From: Oceanobacillus damuensis
GTDB lineage: Bacteria; Bacillota; Bacilli; Bacillales; Amphibacillaceae
Assembly: GCF_001618145.1 (NCBI RefSeq)
Contig: NZ_LQNF01000029.1
Span: 1 to 64,000, forward strand
DNA length: 64,000 bases
Direction: 5' to 3'
Shown: piece after piece, positions 18,396 through 26,210 of the stretch
Layout: every line of letters begins with the position of its first letter
How positions within the stretch are numbered: position 1 is the stretch's first letter
The notes under the pieces: model-generated
Databases searched by the model: none
Told to the model about the DNA's origin: nothing
The model's input: the letters and a program-made list of their open reading frames with translations, nothing else
Program-made: the position numbers and the translations under genes

Positions 18396-18425
18396 TTGAC
18401 ATTATTTCCGTACTCTGGCTATGAT
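18396..18425 (+). promoter_or_regulatory. Promoter of ylxM-ffh
   Basis: Perfect -35 TTGACA (18396-18401), 18-bp spacer, -10 TATGAT (18420-18425), in the gap between ftsY and ylxM. Confidence 0.75.
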
Positions 18426-18463
18426 GATTGTAAAGGATTTTCACTTAACAAGGGGTGTGGAAC

Positions 18464-18781
18464 TTGCTGGAGAAAACAACGCGCATTAACTATTTATTCG
18501 ACTTTTATCAAGCTTTACTTACACCCAAACAGCGGAACTATATGGAAATGTACTATTTGGAGGACTACTCGCTTGGCGAAATTTCCGAGTTGTTTCATGT
18601 GTCACGACAAGCTGTGTATGATAATATCAAACGTACCGAAGCAATGCTTGAAACGTATGAAGAGAAATTGCATTTATACAGTAAGTTTGAGCAGCGAGCA
18701 ACTCTTCTTGAACAATTGGAGAATACAATTACCGATGAACTGGTATTGGAAGTAATTAATAAACTAAAAGAATTGGATTAG
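18464..18781 (+). CDS. ylxM: SRP-associated HTH protein YlxM (UPF0122)
   Basis: 105 residues from a TTG at 18464: [20 protein letters not shown], matching the YlxM/UPF0122 start. The middle [25 protein letters not shown] is a sigma-4-like helix-turn-helix. In streptococci YlxM modulates SRP GTPase activity. It ends 13 bp before ffh, the conserved arrangement. The GTG at 18455 lies inside the ribosome site AAGGGGTG and is unlikely to be used. Confidence 0.92.
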   Translation: MLEKTTRINYLFDFYQALLTPKQRNYMEMYYLEDYSLGEISELFHVSRQAVYDNIKRTEAMLETYEEKLHLYSKFEQRATLLEQLENTITDELVLEVINKLKELD

Positions 18782-18794
18782 GGGGACACCTTCT

Positions 18795-20138
18795 ATGGCA
18801 TTTGAAGGATTGGCTGACCGCCTGCAAAGTACGATAAAGAAAATCACCGGTAAAGGGAAGGTTTCTGAACAAGACGTTAAAGAAATGACCCGTGAAGTGC
18901 GATTGGCTCTGTTGGAAGCAGATGTAAACTTTAAAGTGGTAAAGGACCTTATCGCACGCATAAAGGAGAGGGCCATAGGTCAGGAAGTAATGGAAAGTTT
19001 AACACCAGGACAGCAGGTTATTAAAGTCGTAAAAGAAGAACTGACAACTTTAATGGGTGGCGAACAAAGCAAGATTGCCGTTGCAGACCGTCCGCCAACT
19101 GTCATTATGATGGTAGGCCTGCAGGGTGCAGGTAAAACAACAACTACTGGAAAACTTGCAAACCTGCTTCGGAAGAAACATAATCGAAAACCATTACTTG
19201 CAGCCTGTGATATTTACCGGCCTGCAGCAATAAAACAATTGGAAACACTTGGCGAACAATTGGACATGCCTGTTTTTTCATTAGGTACGGAGGCAGAACC
19301 GGTTGACATTGCATCCAGAGCTATCGAAAAAGCGAAAGAGGAACATCATGATTATGTCATCATCGATACGGCGGGACGCTTGCATGTAGATACGGATTTA
19401 ATGGAGGAATTGCAGCAAATCAAGGCCACTGTCAAACCGGACGAAATTTTCCTCGTTGTGGATGCTATGACCGGTCAGGATGCAGTCAATGTAGCTGAAA
19501 GTTTCAATGAGCAGCTTGACATTACTGGCGTTGTGCTTACTAAGCTCGATGGTGATACACGTGGTGGGGCAGCACTTTCCATCAAAGCAGTAACAGACAA
19601 GCCGATTAAATTTGCCGGTATGGGAGAGAAGCTGGATCAGCTGGAGGCTTTCCATCCTGAACGTATGGCATCAAGAATTCTCGGTATGGGCGATGTCCTG
19701 TCATTAATTGAAAAAGCGCAATCAAATGTGGATGAAAAACAGGTCAAGGAACTTGAAGAAAAAATGCGTACGATGTCCTTTACATTTGATGATTTTCTTG
19801 AGCAGATGGGTCAGGTTAAAAAGATGGGGCCTTTGGATGATCTGATGGCGATGATACCAGGCGCCAACAAGATGAAAGGTCTTAAAAACGCGCAATTGGA
19901 TGATAAGCAGCTGTCCCAGGTGGAAGCGATCATTCAATCGATGACAAAGAAAGAAAGACAGGACCCAAGTATCATCAATGGCAGCCGCAGGAAACGAATT
20001 GCAAAAGGATCCGGTACATCCGTATCCCAGGTTAACCGACTCATCAAGCAATTCAGTGAAATGAAAAAAATGATGAAGCAAATGACAAATATGCAAAAAG
20101 GGAAAAAAGGCAAGGGCGGCTTCAACTTACCGTTCTAA
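18795..20138 (+). CDS. ffh: Signal recognition particle protein Ffh
   Basis: 447 residues. The NG domain has GLQGAGKTTTTGKLA (about 106-120), DTAGRLHVD and TKLDGDTRGGAALS. The methionine-rich M domain (about 300-435, ending KKMMKQMTNMQKGKKGKGG) binds signal peptides and the SRP RNA. With FtsY it targets nascent membrane proteins. It follows ylxM closely behind a GGGGGA ribosome site. Confidence 0.97.
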   Translation: MAFEGLADRLQSTIKKITGKGKVSEQDVKEMTREVRLALLEADVNFKVVKDLIARIKERAIGQEVMESLTPGQQVIKVVKEELTTLMGGEQSKIAVADRPPTVIMMVGLQGAGKTTTTGKLANLLRKKHNRKPLLAACDIYRPAAIKQLETLGEQLDMPVFSLGTEAEPVDIASRAIEKAKEEHHDYVIIDTAGRLHVDTDLMEELQQIKATVKPDEIFLVVDAMTGQDAVNVAESFNEQLDITGVVLTKLDGDTRGGAALSIKAVTDKPIKFAGMGEKLDQLEAFHPERMASRILGMGDVLSLIEKAQSNVDEKQVKELEEKMRTMSFTFDDFLEQMGQVKKMGPLDDLMAMIPGANKMKGLKNAQLDDKQLSQVEAIIQSMTKKERQDPSIINGSRRKRIAKGSGTSVSQVNRLIKQFSEMKKMMKQMTNMQKGKKGKGGFNLPF

Positions 20139-20139
20139 T

Positions 20140-20172
20140 CTCAGATTTTGCAGGTTCCTGAAATGAATCTGA
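20140..20172 (+). repeat. Inverted repeat between ffh and rpsP
   Basis: CTCAGATT (20140-20147) pairs perfectly with AATCTGAG (20165-20172) around an inner CAGG-TT-CCTG stem. No T-run follows, so it may be a 3' stability structure for ffh mRNA rather than a terminator. Confidence 0.55.
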
Positions 20173-20214
20173 GCAGCCTAAATAAACTATTTGAAGCTTG
20201 TAATGTAAAAAACC

Positions 20215-20243
20215 TTTACAGACCCATTTTTTTCTGGTAGAAT
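20215..20243 (+). promoter_or_regulatory. Promoter of rpsP
   Basis: -35 TTTACA (20215-20220), 17-bp spacer, -10 TAGAAT (20238-20243), 39 bp before the rpsP ATG. Confidence 0.75.
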
Positions 20244-20281
20244 CTAAACTTGTGAAAAACATTTTATTGGAGGTGCAAATA

Positions 20282-20554
20282 ATGGCAGTTAAAATCCGTT
20301 TGAAACGTATGGGTTCTAAAAGAAATCCATTTTATCGTATCGTTGTAGCTGATTCACGTTTTCCTCGTGATGGACGTTCTATTGAACAAATTGGAACATA
20401 CAACCCAGTAGTCAATCCAGTTGAAGTTAAAATAGATGAAGAAAAAGCACTTGATTGGATGGCAAAAGGCGCAAAGCCAAGTGATACTGTTCGTAATCTT
20501 TTCTCAAATGAAGGCATCATGAAAAAATTCCACGATAATAAAAATACTAAATAA
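20282..20554 (+). CDS. rpsP: 30S ribosomal protein S16
   Basis: 90 residues starting [19 protein letters not shown], the S16 signature. S16 supports assembly of the 5' domain of the small subunit. The GTG at 20252 is in frame but lies upstream of the ribosome site TTGGAGGTG; the ATG at 20282 is the true start. khpA follows after 13 bp. Confidence 0.97.
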   Translation: MAVKIRLKRMGSKRNPFYRIVVADSRFPRDGRSIEQIGTYNPVVNPVEVKIDEEKALDWMAKGAKPSDTVRNLFSNEGIMKKFHDNKNTK

Positions 20555-20567
20555 GTAGTGTGATATC

Positions 20568-20795
20568 ATGAAAGCCCTGATAGAATCGATTGTTGCCTCA
20601 TTAGTTGATTACCCGGAAGACATCGTCGTAACGGAAACGGAAGAAGATGCTAAAATTGTTTACCATCTTACAGTCAATCCAGAGGATGTCGGAAAAGTAA
20701 TAGGAAAAAATGGCCGTATTGCAAAAGCGATTCGTACAGTTGTTTATGCAGCTAAGACAGATGGTAATAAACGTATTTATTTGGATATAATGTAA
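20568..20795 (+). CDS. khpA: KH-domain RNA-binding protein KhpA (YlqC)
   Basis: 75 residues, a single type II KH domain with the GxxG loop GKVIGKNGRIAKAIR (about 42-56). In other Firmicutes KhpA pairs with KhpB/Jag and binds many small RNAs and mRNAs. It lies directly after rpsP, the standard position, and is closed by the terminator at 20797-20836. Confidence 0.94.
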   Translation: MKALIESIVASLVDYPEDIVVTETEEDAKIVYHLTVNPEDVGKVIGKNGRIAKAIRTVVYAAKTDGNKRIYLDIM

Positions 20796-20796
20796 A

Positions 20797-20836
20797 GGGA
20801 AAGCGAACCTGCTGCGTGGGTTCTACTTTCCCTTTT
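20797..20836 (+). terminator. Terminator after khpA
   Basis: AGGGAAAGCGAACC pairs with GGGTTC-TACTTTCCCT, followed by TTTT. It starts directly after the khpA stop. Confidence 0.8.
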
Positions 20837-20862
20837 ATACATTCCAAATGATTCTGTATAAT
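20834..20862 (+). promoter_or_regulatory. Candidate promoter of ylqD-rimM-trmD
   Basis: Perfect -10 TATAAT (20857-20862) with a 4/6 -35 TTTATA (20834-20839) at 17 bp, just after the khpA terminator. Confidence 0.5.
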
Positions 20863-20907
20863 GGGTAGTATGTGGAATGGGTATTGTTTAGATTTTTTGG
20901 GAAGTAA

Positions 20908-20976
20908 GAAAGTATACACTTTCATACTTGCATAAGTGCAACTAAGGCATTCGCCCAAAGGCTTGACGTATGCCAA
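20908..20976 (+). promoter_or_regulatory. Structured leader of ylqD-rimM-trmD (series of small hairpins)
   Basis: Successive inverted repeats are AAGTAT/ATACTT (20910-20929), TTGCA-TAAG-TGCAA (20928-20941) and GGCAT/ATGCC (20946-20974), the last enclosing GCC-CAAA-GGC. They lie between the likely promoter and the GTG start at 21004. I cannot assign a known RNA family. It could also be a dispersed repeat. Confidence 0.4.
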
Positions 20977-21003
20977 GTTTTCTAACGGGAGCGAGGAGAT
21001 CCA

Positions 21004-21393
21004 GTGAATATCATTAAAAAGGTTCTTATCAAGCAGATTGTTACCGAGAAAAGCAAAGAAAAAATATACAGCAATTTTCACGATCATAAATTGCGACTTG
21101 AACAAGAGTGTCAACAACTCCTATTTGAAAAACGGAAGCTGCAAAATAAGCAGGGGGTCTCAAAACAGGACATTGAACAGCGTTTTCAGCAGGAAATCAA
21201 TAATCGTAAAGAGAAAATCAAGCTGGTCGACTTTAAAATTGATCAATTGGAAACACTTGAAATTGGAAGTGAAATTATTGAATCAGAAGTTGAGGCTCTT
21301 GTTGAAGTGGAAGTTGGTTCAAACTGGGACGATCTAATGGAAGGTCAGGCAATTGTCATTAAAGATGATATTATTATAAGAATTGAGAAATAG
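21004..21393 (+). CDS. ylqD: YlqD family protein
   Basis: 129 residues from a GTG preceded by GAGGAGA. The middle is strongly charged and predicted coiled coil (about 15-85, [22 protein letters not shown]...), and the C-terminal third is a small beta domain ([29 protein letters not shown]). The function is unknown. It sits between khpA and rimM in Bacillus genomes, suggesting a link with ribosome maturation (inference from context). Its stop overlaps the upstream part of rimM. Confidence 0.85.
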   Translation: MNIIKKVLIKQIVTEKSKEKIYSNFHDHKLRLEQECQQLLFEKRKLQNKQGVSKQDIEQRFQQEINNRKEKIKLVDFKIDQLETLEIGSEIIESEVEALVEVEVGSNWDDLMEGQAIVIKDDIIIRIEK

Positions 21394-21404
21394 TGGGTGA
21401 TATT

Positions 21405-21917
21405 TTGGAAGAGAAAATGTTTAATATAGGAAAGATAGTGAATACACATGGGATTAAAGGCGAAGTTAAAGTGATGCGCATCAGTGATTTCGAGGAGCGT
21501 TTTGAACCTGGAGAAACTGTTTATGTGATAAAGGATGAGCAGCCAATTGAACTGACTATTGCAACCCATCGCATGCATAAAGGCTTTGATCTCGTTCAAT
21601 TCAAAGGTTATGACAATATTAACAAAGTGGAATCATTTAAAGGATGTAAATTGAAAATTTATGAAGGCCAGTTAACAGACCTTGCTGAGGATGAATATTA
21701 TTATCACGAAATCATCGGCTGTGAAGTTTTTACAAATGATGATAGGAGCCTTGGGGAGATTAAAGAAATTTTATCGCCTGGAGCAAATGATGTGTGGGTT
21801 GTCAAGCAGGCAAAAGGGAAAGATCTTCTTATCCCTTACATTGATGATGTTGTTTTAGAGATTGATACTGCTGAAAAAAAAGTAGTCATAGAACCGATGG
21901 AAGGACTGCTGGACTAA
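21405..21917 (+). CDS. rimM: 16S rRNA processing/maturation protein RimM
   Basis: About 170 residues. The N-terminal RimM domain has [24 protein letters not shown], and the C-terminal PRC-barrel domain contains the [10 protein letters not shown] and [10 protein letters not shown] blocks. It binds S19 and assists 30S head assembly. The start is uncertain: TTG 21405 is favoured by the GGGTGA site, with GTG 21393 and ATG 21417 as alternatives. Its stop overlaps the trmD ATG by one base (TAATG). Confidence 0.94.
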   Translation: MEEKMFNIGKIVNTHGIKGEVKVMRISDFEERFEPGETVYVIKDEQPIELTIATHRMHKGFDLVQFKGYDNINKVESFKGCKLKIYEGQLTDLAEDEYYYHEIIGCEVFTNDDRSLGEIKEILSPGANDVWVVKQAKGKDLLIPYIDDVVLEIDTAEKKVVIEPMEGLLD

Positions 21918-22657
21918 TGCATATTGATATCCTGACCCTTTTCCCGGAAATGTTTTCGGGAGTGTTTCAATCTTCGATATTAAAAAAAGCGAATGAAAGA
22001 GAAAAATTCAGCTACAATCTCGTAAATTTCCGTGACTACACAGAGAATAAGCATATGAAGGTGGACGACTATCCATATGGTGGCGGGGCGGGAATGGTAC
22101 TCACTCCACAGCCTGTTTTTGATGCAGTCACAGCCGTGAAGAACAAAAAACAGACAAAACCACGTGTAATCCTGATGTGCCCTCAAGGAGAGACGTTTAC
22201 CCAGAAAAAAGCGGAAGAGTTGGCAGAAGAGGAGCACCTGATTTTTATTTGCGGTCATTATGAAGGCTATGATGAGAGGATTAGGGAGCATTTGGTTACC
22301 GATGAGCTTTCAATTGGTGACTATGTGCTTACTGGCGGAGAACTTGGGGCAATGGTAGTTGTGGACAGTGTGGTGCGTTTGCTTCCTGAAGTGCTTGGCA
22401 ACAAAGAATCTGCACCGGAGGATTCTTTTTCTACAGGTTTACTGGAGCACCCACACTATACGAGGCCTGCTGATTTTCGAGGCATGAAGGTACCTGATAT
22501 CCTCCTGTCAGGTGACCATGCAAAAATCAGAGATTGGCGAAGAGAAGAATCATTAAAGCGAACATACAAACGGCGCGGTGATCTTTTGAATGATTATCCC
22601 CTGAGCAAAGCAGACCAGGAGATATTGGAGAAAATCAAAAAGAGTGAAAAAACTTGA
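21917..22657 (+). CDS. trmD: tRNA (guanine37-N1)-methyltransferase TrmD
   Basis: 246 residues starting [15 protein letters not shown]. The SAM-binding trefoil-knot region contains [20 protein letters not shown] and [20 protein letters not shown]. It methylates G37 of tRNAs reading CNN codons and prevents frameshifting. It is coupled to rimM by a one-base overlap. Confidence 0.97.
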   Translation: MHIDILTLFPEMFSGVFQSSILKKANEREKFSYNLVNFRDYTENKHMKVDDYPYGGGAGMVLTPQPVFDAVTAVKNKKQTKPRVILMCPQGETFTQKKAEELAEEEHLIFICGHYEGYDERIREHLVTDELSIGDYVLTGGELGAMVVVDSVVRLLPEVLGNKESAPEDSFSTGLLEHPHYTRPADFRGMKVPDILLSGDHAKIRDWRREESLKRTYKRRGDLLNDYPLSKADQEILEKIKKSEKT

Positions 22658-22687
22658 TGAAACTTTATTTATCTTAAAAAAATAGAG

Positions 22688-22716
22688 TTGAACTATTAAT
22701 TCCAATATGGTATATT
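22688..22716 (+). promoter_or_regulatory. Promoter of rplS
   Basis: -35 TTGAAC (22688-22693), 17-bp spacer, -10 TATATT (22711-22716). It allows rplS expression separate from trmD. Confidence 0.7.
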
Positions 22717-22722
22717 AGATAT

Positions 22723-22806
22723 TGTGCTTAAGTTCGTTTAAGTACATATAAACGATGTTCCGCTGTTCCTTAAGAGAATAATGAGCATTGGTTTGGAAGG
22801 AGTGAA
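22723..22806 (+). ncRNA. Leader RNA of rplS (candidate L19 leader)
   Basis: CGATGTTC (22753-22760) can pair over 8 positions with GAGCATTG (22783-22790, including G-U pairs), with a smaller inner stem around TTC-CTTAAGA-GAA. The structure ends just before the AAGGAGTG ribosome site (22797-22804). An L19 leader family is known upstream of rplS in Bacillus; assignment here rests on position and fold only. Confidence 0.45.
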
Positions 22807-22811
22807 GTAGA

Positions 22812-23156
22812 ATGCAACAACTTATTGCAGACATCACAAAAGATCAACTTCGCACAGATCATCCCGAATTTCGTTCCGGTGATACGCTAAAGGTTCACGT
22901 TAAAGTAGTAGAGGGAACCCGCGAACGTATCCAGGTATTCGAAGGTGTTGTCATCAAACGCCAAAACGGTGGAATCAGTGAAACATTTACAGTAAGAAAA
23001 ATCTCTTACGGTGTAGGTGTTGAACGTACTTTCCCAGTACATTCACCAAGAATCGATAAAATCGAAGTTACTCGCCGTGGTATTGTACGTCGTGCGAAAC
23101 TATACTATCTTCGTAATCTACGCGGAAAAGCGGCTCGTATTAAAGAACGCCGATAG
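22812..23156 (+). CDS. rplS: 50S ribosomal protein L19
   Basis: 114 residues with the L19 blocks [31 protein letters not shown] and [17 protein letters not shown] at the end. It lies at the interface of the subunits. It is preceded by its own promoter and a structured leader and followed by a strong terminator. Confidence 0.98.
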   Translation: MQQLIADITKDQLRTDHPEFRSGDTLKVHVKVVEGTRERIQVFEGVVIKRQNGGISETFTVRKISYGVGVERTFPVHSPRIDKIEVTRRGIVRRAKLYYLRNLRGKAARIKERR

Positions 23157-23185
23157 TTCTTTGGAGCTGAATAAAAAACGCATTG

Positions 23186-23222
23186 GAAAGGAGCTTGGCA
23201 AAATTGCACAAGCTCCTTTTTA
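23186..23222 (+). terminator. Terminator after rplS
   Basis: AAAGGAGCTTG pairs with CAAGCTCCTTTT around GCAAAATTGCA, ending in TTTTT. It lies 30 bp after the rplS stop and just before an R2 repeat. Confidence 0.88.
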
Positions 23223-23246
23223 TGTGGTTATTACTTGCCAGAATGG

Positions 23247-23760
23247 GACTGCCGTTACTCGTTCGACGAAAATTATTGCTATTTTCGCCGCAAAATCTGT
23301 AAACTACGAAGTAATTTAGATTTGTGTCCGGAGATATGTGCATATGCTGCTGTCCGAGATCGCTCTGGGCGGAGGCGCACCTTAGGCAGCCTCAAGCCAC
23401 GTCCGAGAAAACCACTCTGCGGGTCATCGGACACGTGCTGTTCCCGATGGGCAAGGAAGGCTTCGTCGGCATTTGCATTTTTGCAAAAAAATTGGTTTAT
23501 AATTTTCGAGGATCCACCGCCCGCCGCTCACTCTGACTGGTGAAGCTGTGTAATGGATTCTTATCGCTGTATGAATGCAGTTTGTCGCTGCAAGCTAAAA
23601 CTAGCTCTGGGAAATACAAGGAGACTCCTACGGGAAGAGAGGCATAGGTGAGACACTGAAATGCGTCAGCATGAAGGGGCTCACCAGCCGCCTTAGGATG
23701 CGCGCAGTGTATTTCCCAGAGCGGTCGCCGAAGATGTTTATCTTACTTCGCATTTTATAT
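23247..23760 (+). repeat. Composite dispersed repeat R2, copy 1
   Basis: About 510 bp of GC-richer DNA homologous to 38192-38735. Near the ends, CGAAGTAA (23307-23314) is an inverted match to TTACTTCG (23743-23750). Two cores lie inside in opposite orientation. The right core is bounded by a perfect inverted repeat GCTCTGGGAAATACA / TGTATTTCCCAGAGC, with GGTGAG/CTCACC and ATGC/GCAT nested inside. About 40 bp before the right end are missing compared with copy 2. No transposase. Reading frames inside are not conserved as proteins. Confidence 0.85.
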
Positions 23761-23894
23761 CAATTACAAAGATAATAAAGCAACAGACGTCCCCAATTAT
23801 CTATTTATTTTAACGTATGATTTTTAAAAGTTGTATGAATGCAGAATACTGGATTACAATAAACTTACACAGAGAATGGCTCGGAGGGGAATAC

Positions 23895-24464
23895 ATGGCG
23901 GAAAAGAAAAAAAATGAGTGGTTTGACTGGATAAAAGCTTTACTTCTTGCTTTTGGCTTGGCATTTATCGTGCGCATGTTCCTTTTTGCACCAATCGTGG
24001 TAGATGGACCATCCATGCTCCCTACACTTCATGACAGGGATCAAATGATCGTTAATAAATTCGCTTATCATATCGAGGATCCTGAAAGATTTGAAATCGT
24101 TGTTTTCCATGCTTCCGATCAAAAGGACTTCATTAAACGAATTATCGGACTCCCTGGAGAACACGTGGCAATGGAAGATAATGTGCTTTACATTGATGGG
24201 GTGGAAGTAGAAGAGCCATTTTTAAAAGAGCAAAAAGATCAAATAAAATCCTATCAGACACTGACAAATGACTTTACACTGGAAGAGCTTCCTGGTGGAC
24301 ATGAGGTGATTCCTGAGGGACACGTGTTTGTACTTGGTGATAATAGAGGCAATTCTACAGACAGCAGAATGCTTGGCGTTATCCCAATGGATCAAATTGT
24401 AGGGAAGACGAGTCTTATCTACTGGCCGTTTGATCGTATACAAATTGTAGGAAAGGATGGATAA
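23895..24464 (+). CDS. lepB: Signal peptidase I
   Basis: 189 residues. An N-terminal membrane anchor is WIKALLLAFGLAFIVRMFLF (about 12-31). The catalytic serine is in VDGPSMLPTL (about residue 39-40) and the general-base lysine in DFIKRIIGLPG (about 80). The C-terminal box is GHVFVLGDNRGNSTDSRMLG. It removes signal peptides on the outer face of the membrane. The ATG at 23895 follows TCGGAGGGG; the upstream in-frame extension to 23817 has no ribosome site. B. subtilis has no gene here, but other Bacillaceae do. rbgA follows after 6 bp. Confidence 0.95.
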   Translation: MAEKKKNEWFDWIKALLLAFGLAFIVRMFLFAPIVVDGPSMLPTLHDRDQMIVNKFAYHIEDPERFEIVVFHASDQKDFIKRIIGLPGEHVAMEDNVLYIDGVEVEEPFLKEQKDQIKSYQTLTNDFTLEELPGGHEVIPEGHVFVLGDNRGNSTDSRMLGVIPMDQIVGKTSLIYWPFDRIQIVGKDG

Positions 24465-24470
24465 TGCATA

Positions 24471-25316
24471 ATGCCAATACAATGGTTTCCCGGGCATATG
24501 GCGAAAGCCAGACGTCAAGTGGAGGAGAAATTAAAGCTTGTTGACTTCGTAATGGAATTAGTGGATGCAAGAGCACCATTATCTTCACAAAATCCCATGC
24601 TTCAGCAAGTATTGCAAAATAAGTCTAAAATGATTGTCCTTATGAAAAAAGATTTAGCAGACCATCAAGAAACAGATAAATGGATCAATCATTTCAAAGA
24701 GATGGATATACCTGCCATCGCTGTGGATGTAAATAATAAAACGGATATTCATCGAGTAATTCAATTAGCTAAAGAGCTTGGACAGGTAAAAATGGAAAAA
24801 CTCCTGAAAAAGGGAATAAAGCCAAGACCTGCACGAGCCATGATTGTAGGTATCCCAAATGTCGGCAAGTCGACATTGATCAATCGGCTGGCAAATAAAA
24901 AGATAGCAAAAACCGGTGACCGTCCAGGGATTACAAAACAGCAGCTGTGGATTAAAGTGAAGAAGGATTTTGAATTGCTTGATACTCCTGGTATTTTATG
25001 GCCCAAATTTGAAGATCAAGCGGTAGGGTATCGCTTGGCAGCAATTGGGACAATTAAAGATCAGCTTCTTTCATTACAGGATATTACTGCGTTTGTCATC
25101 GACTATATGAGAGAACATTACCCAGAGCAATTGGAAGAGCGATATACGATTGATCGGACGATGGATGACATGGTGGAGATATTCAATGCCATTGGTAAGC
25201 AGCGAGGGGCACTGGAAAGCGGTGGACATGTCAATTTTGATAAGGTGTCCGATATCTTTATACGGGATCTCCGAACAGGAAGATTAGGAAATATAACCCT
25301 TGAAACACCGCAATAA
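24471..25316 (+). CDS. rbgA: Ribosome biogenesis GTPase RbgA (YlqF)
   Basis: 281 residues of the circularly permuted GTPase type. The G4-like motif (MIVLMKKDLAD, about 57-67) comes before G1 (GIPNVGKSTLINRL, about 126-139) and G3 (LLDTPGILWP, about 165). The N-terminus MPIQWFPGHMAKARRQ is diagnostic. RbgA promotes a late step in 50S assembly. The downstream hairpin at 25319-25352 ends the lepB-rbgA unit. Confidence 0.97.
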   Translation: MPIQWFPGHMAKARRQVEEKLKLVDFVMELVDARAPLSSQNPMLQQVLQNKSKMIVLMKKDLADHQETDKWINHFKEMDIPAIAVDVNNKTDIHRVIQLAKELGQVKMEKLLKKGIKPRPARAMIVGIPNVGKSTLINRLANKKIAKTGDRPGITKQQLWIKVKKDFELLDTPGILWPKFEDQAVGYRLAAIGTIKDQLLSLQDITAFVIDYMREHYPEQLEERYTIDRTMDDMVEIFNAIGKQRGALESGGHVNFDKVSDIFIRDLRTGRLGNITLETPQ

Positions 25317-25318
25317 AA

Positions 25319-25352
25319 TAAAACATACATCTATGGGTGTATGTTTTATTTT
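25319..25352 (+). terminator. Terminator after rbgA
   Basis: AAAACATACA pairs with TGTATGTTTT around TCTATGGG, followed by ATTTTTT. Confidence 0.85.
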
Positions 25353-25405
25353 TTCCCTACTATAATTGCACACAAAGACCGATATAAAAAGAGAGTATGG
25401 TGGTT

Positions 25406-26182
25406 ATGATGGACAAGCAATCGATTGCAGTAATAAAGAAATTATTGAAAGACGGGGTTCTGGGCAAAGAAGAAATCTCCCGACTGAAAAAGGATGACCG
25501 AAAAGGTGTGCAGTCCTTAGTGAAGAGCTACGAAAAACAAATGATGAAAGAAAAACAGCTTGAAGAAAACTTTTATACGATGACAGAGTATGAGCGAGCG
25601 GCTTTTTCAAACAACTGCAGGCATGTAGCGGGTATAGATGAAGCTGGAAGAGGTCCTCTTGCCGGTCCTGTAGTCGCTGCAGCTGTCATTCTTCCAAGGG
25701 GTTTTAAATTACTAGGTTTAAATGATTCCAAACAATTAAATCAACAAACAAGGGAAAAGTTTTTTGCAATTATTAAGGAACAAGCTGTTAGCTACGGTAT
25801 TTCAATCATCGATAACAATATGATAGATCAAATCAATATTTTTGAAGCGACCAAACGTGCAATGTCCGAAGCATTCGCCCAATTGACGCCGACTCCTGAC
25901 CATTTGCTTGTTGATGCGGTCAGTCTGGATCAATTACCATGCACATCCGAATCTCTCATAAAAGGGGATGCGAAGAGCATTTCAATTGCTGCGGCCAGCA
26001 TTCTTGCGAAAGTAACCCGGGATAATATAATGAAGGATATACATAAGGAATTTCCGCAATATGACTTTGCTTCAAATATGGGATATGGCACCAAACATCA
26101 TATGGAGATGCTTGAGGAGACAGGAGCATCTCCATATCATAGAAAGACCTTCGCTCCAGTCAGGGATGTACTGGGTCAATAG
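25406..26182 (+). CDS. rnhB: Ribonuclease HII
   Basis: About 258 residues. The catalytic domain begins near residue 73 with HVAGIDEAGRGPLAGPVVAAAVILP (Asp-Glu pair), then LLVDAVSL, KGDAKSISIAAASILAKVTRD, and ends HRKTFAPV. It cuts RNA in RNA/DNA hybrids and at single ribonucleotides. The N-terminal 70 residues form the charged extension usual in Bacillus. Several ATGs (25397, 25406, 25409) compete; 25397 is too close to GAGAG, so 25406 or 25409 is more likely. Confidence 0.95.
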   Translation: MMDKQSIAVIKKLLKDGVLGKEEISRLKKDDRKGVQSLVKSYEKQMMKEKQLEENFYTMTEYERAAFSNNCRHVAGIDEAGRGPLAGPVVAAAVILPRGFKLLGLNDSKQLNQQTREKFFAIIKEQAVSYGISIIDNNMIDQINIFEATKRAMSEAFAQLTPTPDHLLVDAVSLDQLPCTSESLIKGDAKSISIAAASILAKVTRDNIMKDIHKEFPQYDFASNMGYGTKHHMEMLEETGASPYHRKTFAPVRDVLGQ

Positions 26183-26210
26183 CAATTAATGAGGAAAGAG
26201 GTGTGACACA

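Noticed and set aside
23235-23543. 102-codon reading frame in R2 copy 1, with a partly similar one at 38188-38496 in copy 2
   Set aside because: The similarity only reflects the shared repeat DNA. The start regions differ, there is no ribosome site, composition is unlike a protein, and the right core also holds random frames (38514-38705).
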